Shown here one piece after another: positions 40,852-41,986 of a stretch of 41,986 nucleotides of DNA. The position numbers and the translations under genes were made by a program. The notes under the pieces were generated by a model that was not told where the DNA came from, did not search any database, and was given only the letters and a program-made list of their open reading frames with translations. The stretch spans positions 1 through 41,986 of the forward strand of contig SCMV01000034.1 of the NCBI GenBank assembly GCA_005502875.1, read 5' to 3'. This stretch comes from Comamonadaceae bacterium 2PF. GTDB lineage: Bacteria; Pseudomonadota; Gammaproteobacteria; Burkholderiales; Burkholderiaceae_C. Position 1 is the stretch's first letter. Every line of letters begins with the position of its first letter.

Positions 40852-41430
40852 ATGGTTCAAAAGTTGACGGCGCTGCTGTGCCTGGCCTGGCTGGTGGGCT
40901 CACCCTGGTGGTCCAGCGCCATGGACCGCAACCCCAACGGCCTGGCCTTGCTGCTCGCCCTGCTGGCCCTGAGCTGGTGGGGCGCCCACCGCTGGCGCGC
41001 GCGGGGCATGCAGCCCAACTGGCCTGTGCGTTTGCTGCTGTGGCTCACGACCCTGTTCGTGGGCTTTCAGGTGTACGCGGTGCTGGTGGGCAACCTGGAC
41101 TTCATGAACGAGGTGATCAAGGCCGCGCCCCCCGGCTCGCTGGAGCGCTACCTGGCCGTCTTCGTGCCCGGCACCCTGGTGGCCGTGCTGTACGCAGCCA
41201 TGCTGGCCTACCCGCTGTGGGCGGTGTTCGGCCCCTGGCAGCTGGTGCTCACGGCCATGGTGTTCGGCTTCGTGCGCCTGGTGCAGGCGCCTTACACCGC
41301 GTTTGAAGCGCCCCGCACGCTGGGCGACAAGGTGGCCATGACCGAGCTGGCGCTGTGCGTGATGGTGATGGCGGTTGTGGTGGGGGGGTTGCAGTGGCGC
41401 CTGGGCGCGCCGCGCGACGGCAAGGCTTGA
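40852..41430 (+). CDS. Hypothetical integral membrane protein
   Basis: A 192-residue protein with about five hydrophobic helices and no recognised motif. Likely an inner-membrane protein. GGGGAGGG precedes ATG 40852. It starts 26 bp after the MscS-like gene in the same direction and its last base overlaps the ATG of the next small gene. A role linked to the channel is possible but only suggested by position. Confidence 0.75.
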   Translation: MVQKLTALLCLAWLVGSPWWSSAMDRNPNGLALLLALLALSWWGAHRWRARGMQPNWPVRLLLWLTTLFVGFQVYAVLVGNLDFMNEVIKAAPPGSLERYLAVFVPGTLVAVLYAAMLAYPLWAVFGPWQLVLTAMVFGFVRLVQAPYTAFEAPRTLGDKVAMTELALCVMVMAVVVGGLQWRLGAPRDGKA

Positions 41431-41624
41431 TGCGCCTGCTGGGCCGCTGCGACGACACCGAGCTGGCCCTGGGCAGCGACGTGATGAGCACGGCGCTGGA
41501 GGGCTACGCCCTGCTCAAGGTGCTGGGCAAAGGCTCGGGGCTGGAGGAGCTGCGCCAGGGCATCGGGGCGCGGTTTGCCCGGCAGGGCGGTGCGGGCGCG
41601 CGAGAGGTGACGCCCGCCGGGTGA
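41430..41624 (+). CDS. Hypothetical small protein, translationally coupled
   Basis: A 64-residue frame beginning at the TGATG overlap with the preceding stop, which supports translation. It reads MRLLGRCDDTELALGSD... and lacks recognisable domains. The overlap and the operon position favour a real gene, but it is short and has no known homologue in memory. It ends 24 bp before an intrinsic terminator stem. Confidence 0.5.
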   Translation: MRLLGRCDDTELALGSDVMSTALEGYALLKVLGKGSGLEELRQGIGARFARQGGAGAREVTPAG

Positions 41625-41648
41625 CGTTTGAAGCTGCCTGAGGGCAGG

Positions 41649-41695
41649 GGCCGCATGGTTGCCGGGGAGGACCCGGGGGCTGTGCGGCCTTTTTT
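41649..41695 (+). terminator. Branched rho-independent terminator after the MscS-like gene set
   Basis: GGCCGCA (41649-41655) pairs with TGCGGCC (41683-41689) and is followed by TTTTTT. Between them is an inner hairpin CCGGG-GAGGA-CCCGG. It closes the plus-strand set ending at 41624. Confidence 0.75.
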
Positions 41696-41724
41696 GGTTT
41701 TTGGGGCGCGGGTGGGGTGTTTGG

Positions 41725-41829
41725 GGTGGCTCGCCGAGTGTTTTGGGTGGTGCGCCGAGCTATTTTGGTGGCGTGCCGAGTGTTTTGCTCGGGTGACGGG
41801 GCTTTTTGCTCGGCGTGCCGAGCTTGGAA
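41725..41829 (+). repeat. Five degenerate 21-bp tandem repeats
   Basis: Units of exactly 21 bp at 41725, 41746, 41767, 41788 and 41809, with a core like GGTGGCnnGCCGAGTGTTTTG; the last two are more diverged. The step keeps one frame open, giving repeated W-x-A-E-x-F heptads in a 69-codon frame 41628-41837, but there is no ribosome site and coding is doubtful. The rest of 41830-41986 is G/T-rich with scattered GAGCTCGG words and no gene visible. Confidence 0.7.
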
Positions 41830-41986
41830 CTCGGTGAATGCACCTCGATGGGGTGTGAGTGGGTGCTGGAGCTCGGGTGTTGTCTGAAATTACTCGTCTT
41901 GTGTCCGGAAATGAGTGGCGCGCGAGTGATTGAGCTCGGTGGTTGTCGTGAAATGGCGCGTTGGTGGGTGGTTGGGGGGGAATGGG

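Overview
The window is GC-rich, densely coded chromosomal DNA. It looks like a betaproteobacterium of the order Burkholderiales: GTG/ATG starts with GGAG-type ribosome sites, an RpoH-type heat-shock sigma factor carrying a CIRCE element, proteobacterial GshA and AmiE, and an EpsE-type export protein. Genus cannot be fixed from the sequence alone. No rRNA, tRNA, CRISPR array, transposase or phage gene was seen; apart from the two ends of interest noted below, this reads as ordinary chromosome with several accessory metabolic islands.

Layout. 1-862: 3' part of pgi. 986-1912 (-): rpoH, with a perfect CIRCE operator upstream. 2040-5050 (+): arsenic operon arsR-arsI-arsC-arsC-aqpS-arsC, with three arsenate reductases and an aquaporin but no ArsB or Acr3 pump in view. 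5057-6328 (-): divergent HD-GYP protein. 6611-10882 (+): a sigma-54 type activator with an unusual TPR tail, then a DUF917 protein and an overlapping Asp/Glu/hydantoin racemase-like protein. 10967-13346: BigR-type sulfide module (TSUP transporter, DUF2892 membrane protein, BigR-like repressor on minus; persulfide dioxygenase on plus) arranged around one compact operator/promoter. 13496-16317 (+): periplasmic solute-binding protein translationally coupled to a hybrid histidine kinase. 16293-19015 (-): DUF1295 protein, cyclopropane-fatty-acid-synthase-like methyltransferase and an exported protein of unknown function. 19148-21394: SDR and acyl-CoA dehydrogenase, divergent. 21403-24716 (-): EamA transporter, malic enzyme MaeB. 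24916-28276 (+): GGDEF-EAL protein and polysaccharide export protein EpsE. 28277-28802: 526 bases without a gene, holding the most unusual signal. 28803-31020 (-): RsmB methyltransferase and a sterol-desaturase family hydroxylase. 31238-33306 (+): AraC regulator and DUF2804 protein. 33332-35572 (-): aliphatic amidase and a second AraC regulator. 35738-41624 (+): type-B carboxylesterase, gshA, MscS-family channel, and two unrecognised small proteins. 41625-41986: terminator followed by a G/T-rich stretch with five 21-bp tandem repeats.

Best candidate for something undescribed: between the convergent genes epsE and rsmB lie two inverted copies (28393-28525 and 28627-28766) of a roughly 135-base element. 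They share three blocks (27, 10 and 27 identical bases) but close with perfect 17-bp and 19-bp outer stems whose sequences differ between the copies. Such compensatory change is the signature of a conserved folded RNA (or single-stranded DNA) element. The copies point at a shared, perfectly palindromic bidirectional terminator.

Regulatory DNA is unusually legible here: CIRCE at rpoH, an ars operator over a probable leaderless arsR promoter, a BigR dyad made of the two -35 boxes of face-to-face promoters, and AraC-type 21-bp-spaced direct repeats upstream of the carboxylesterase. All functions are inferred from sequence recalled by eye; no database search was run.
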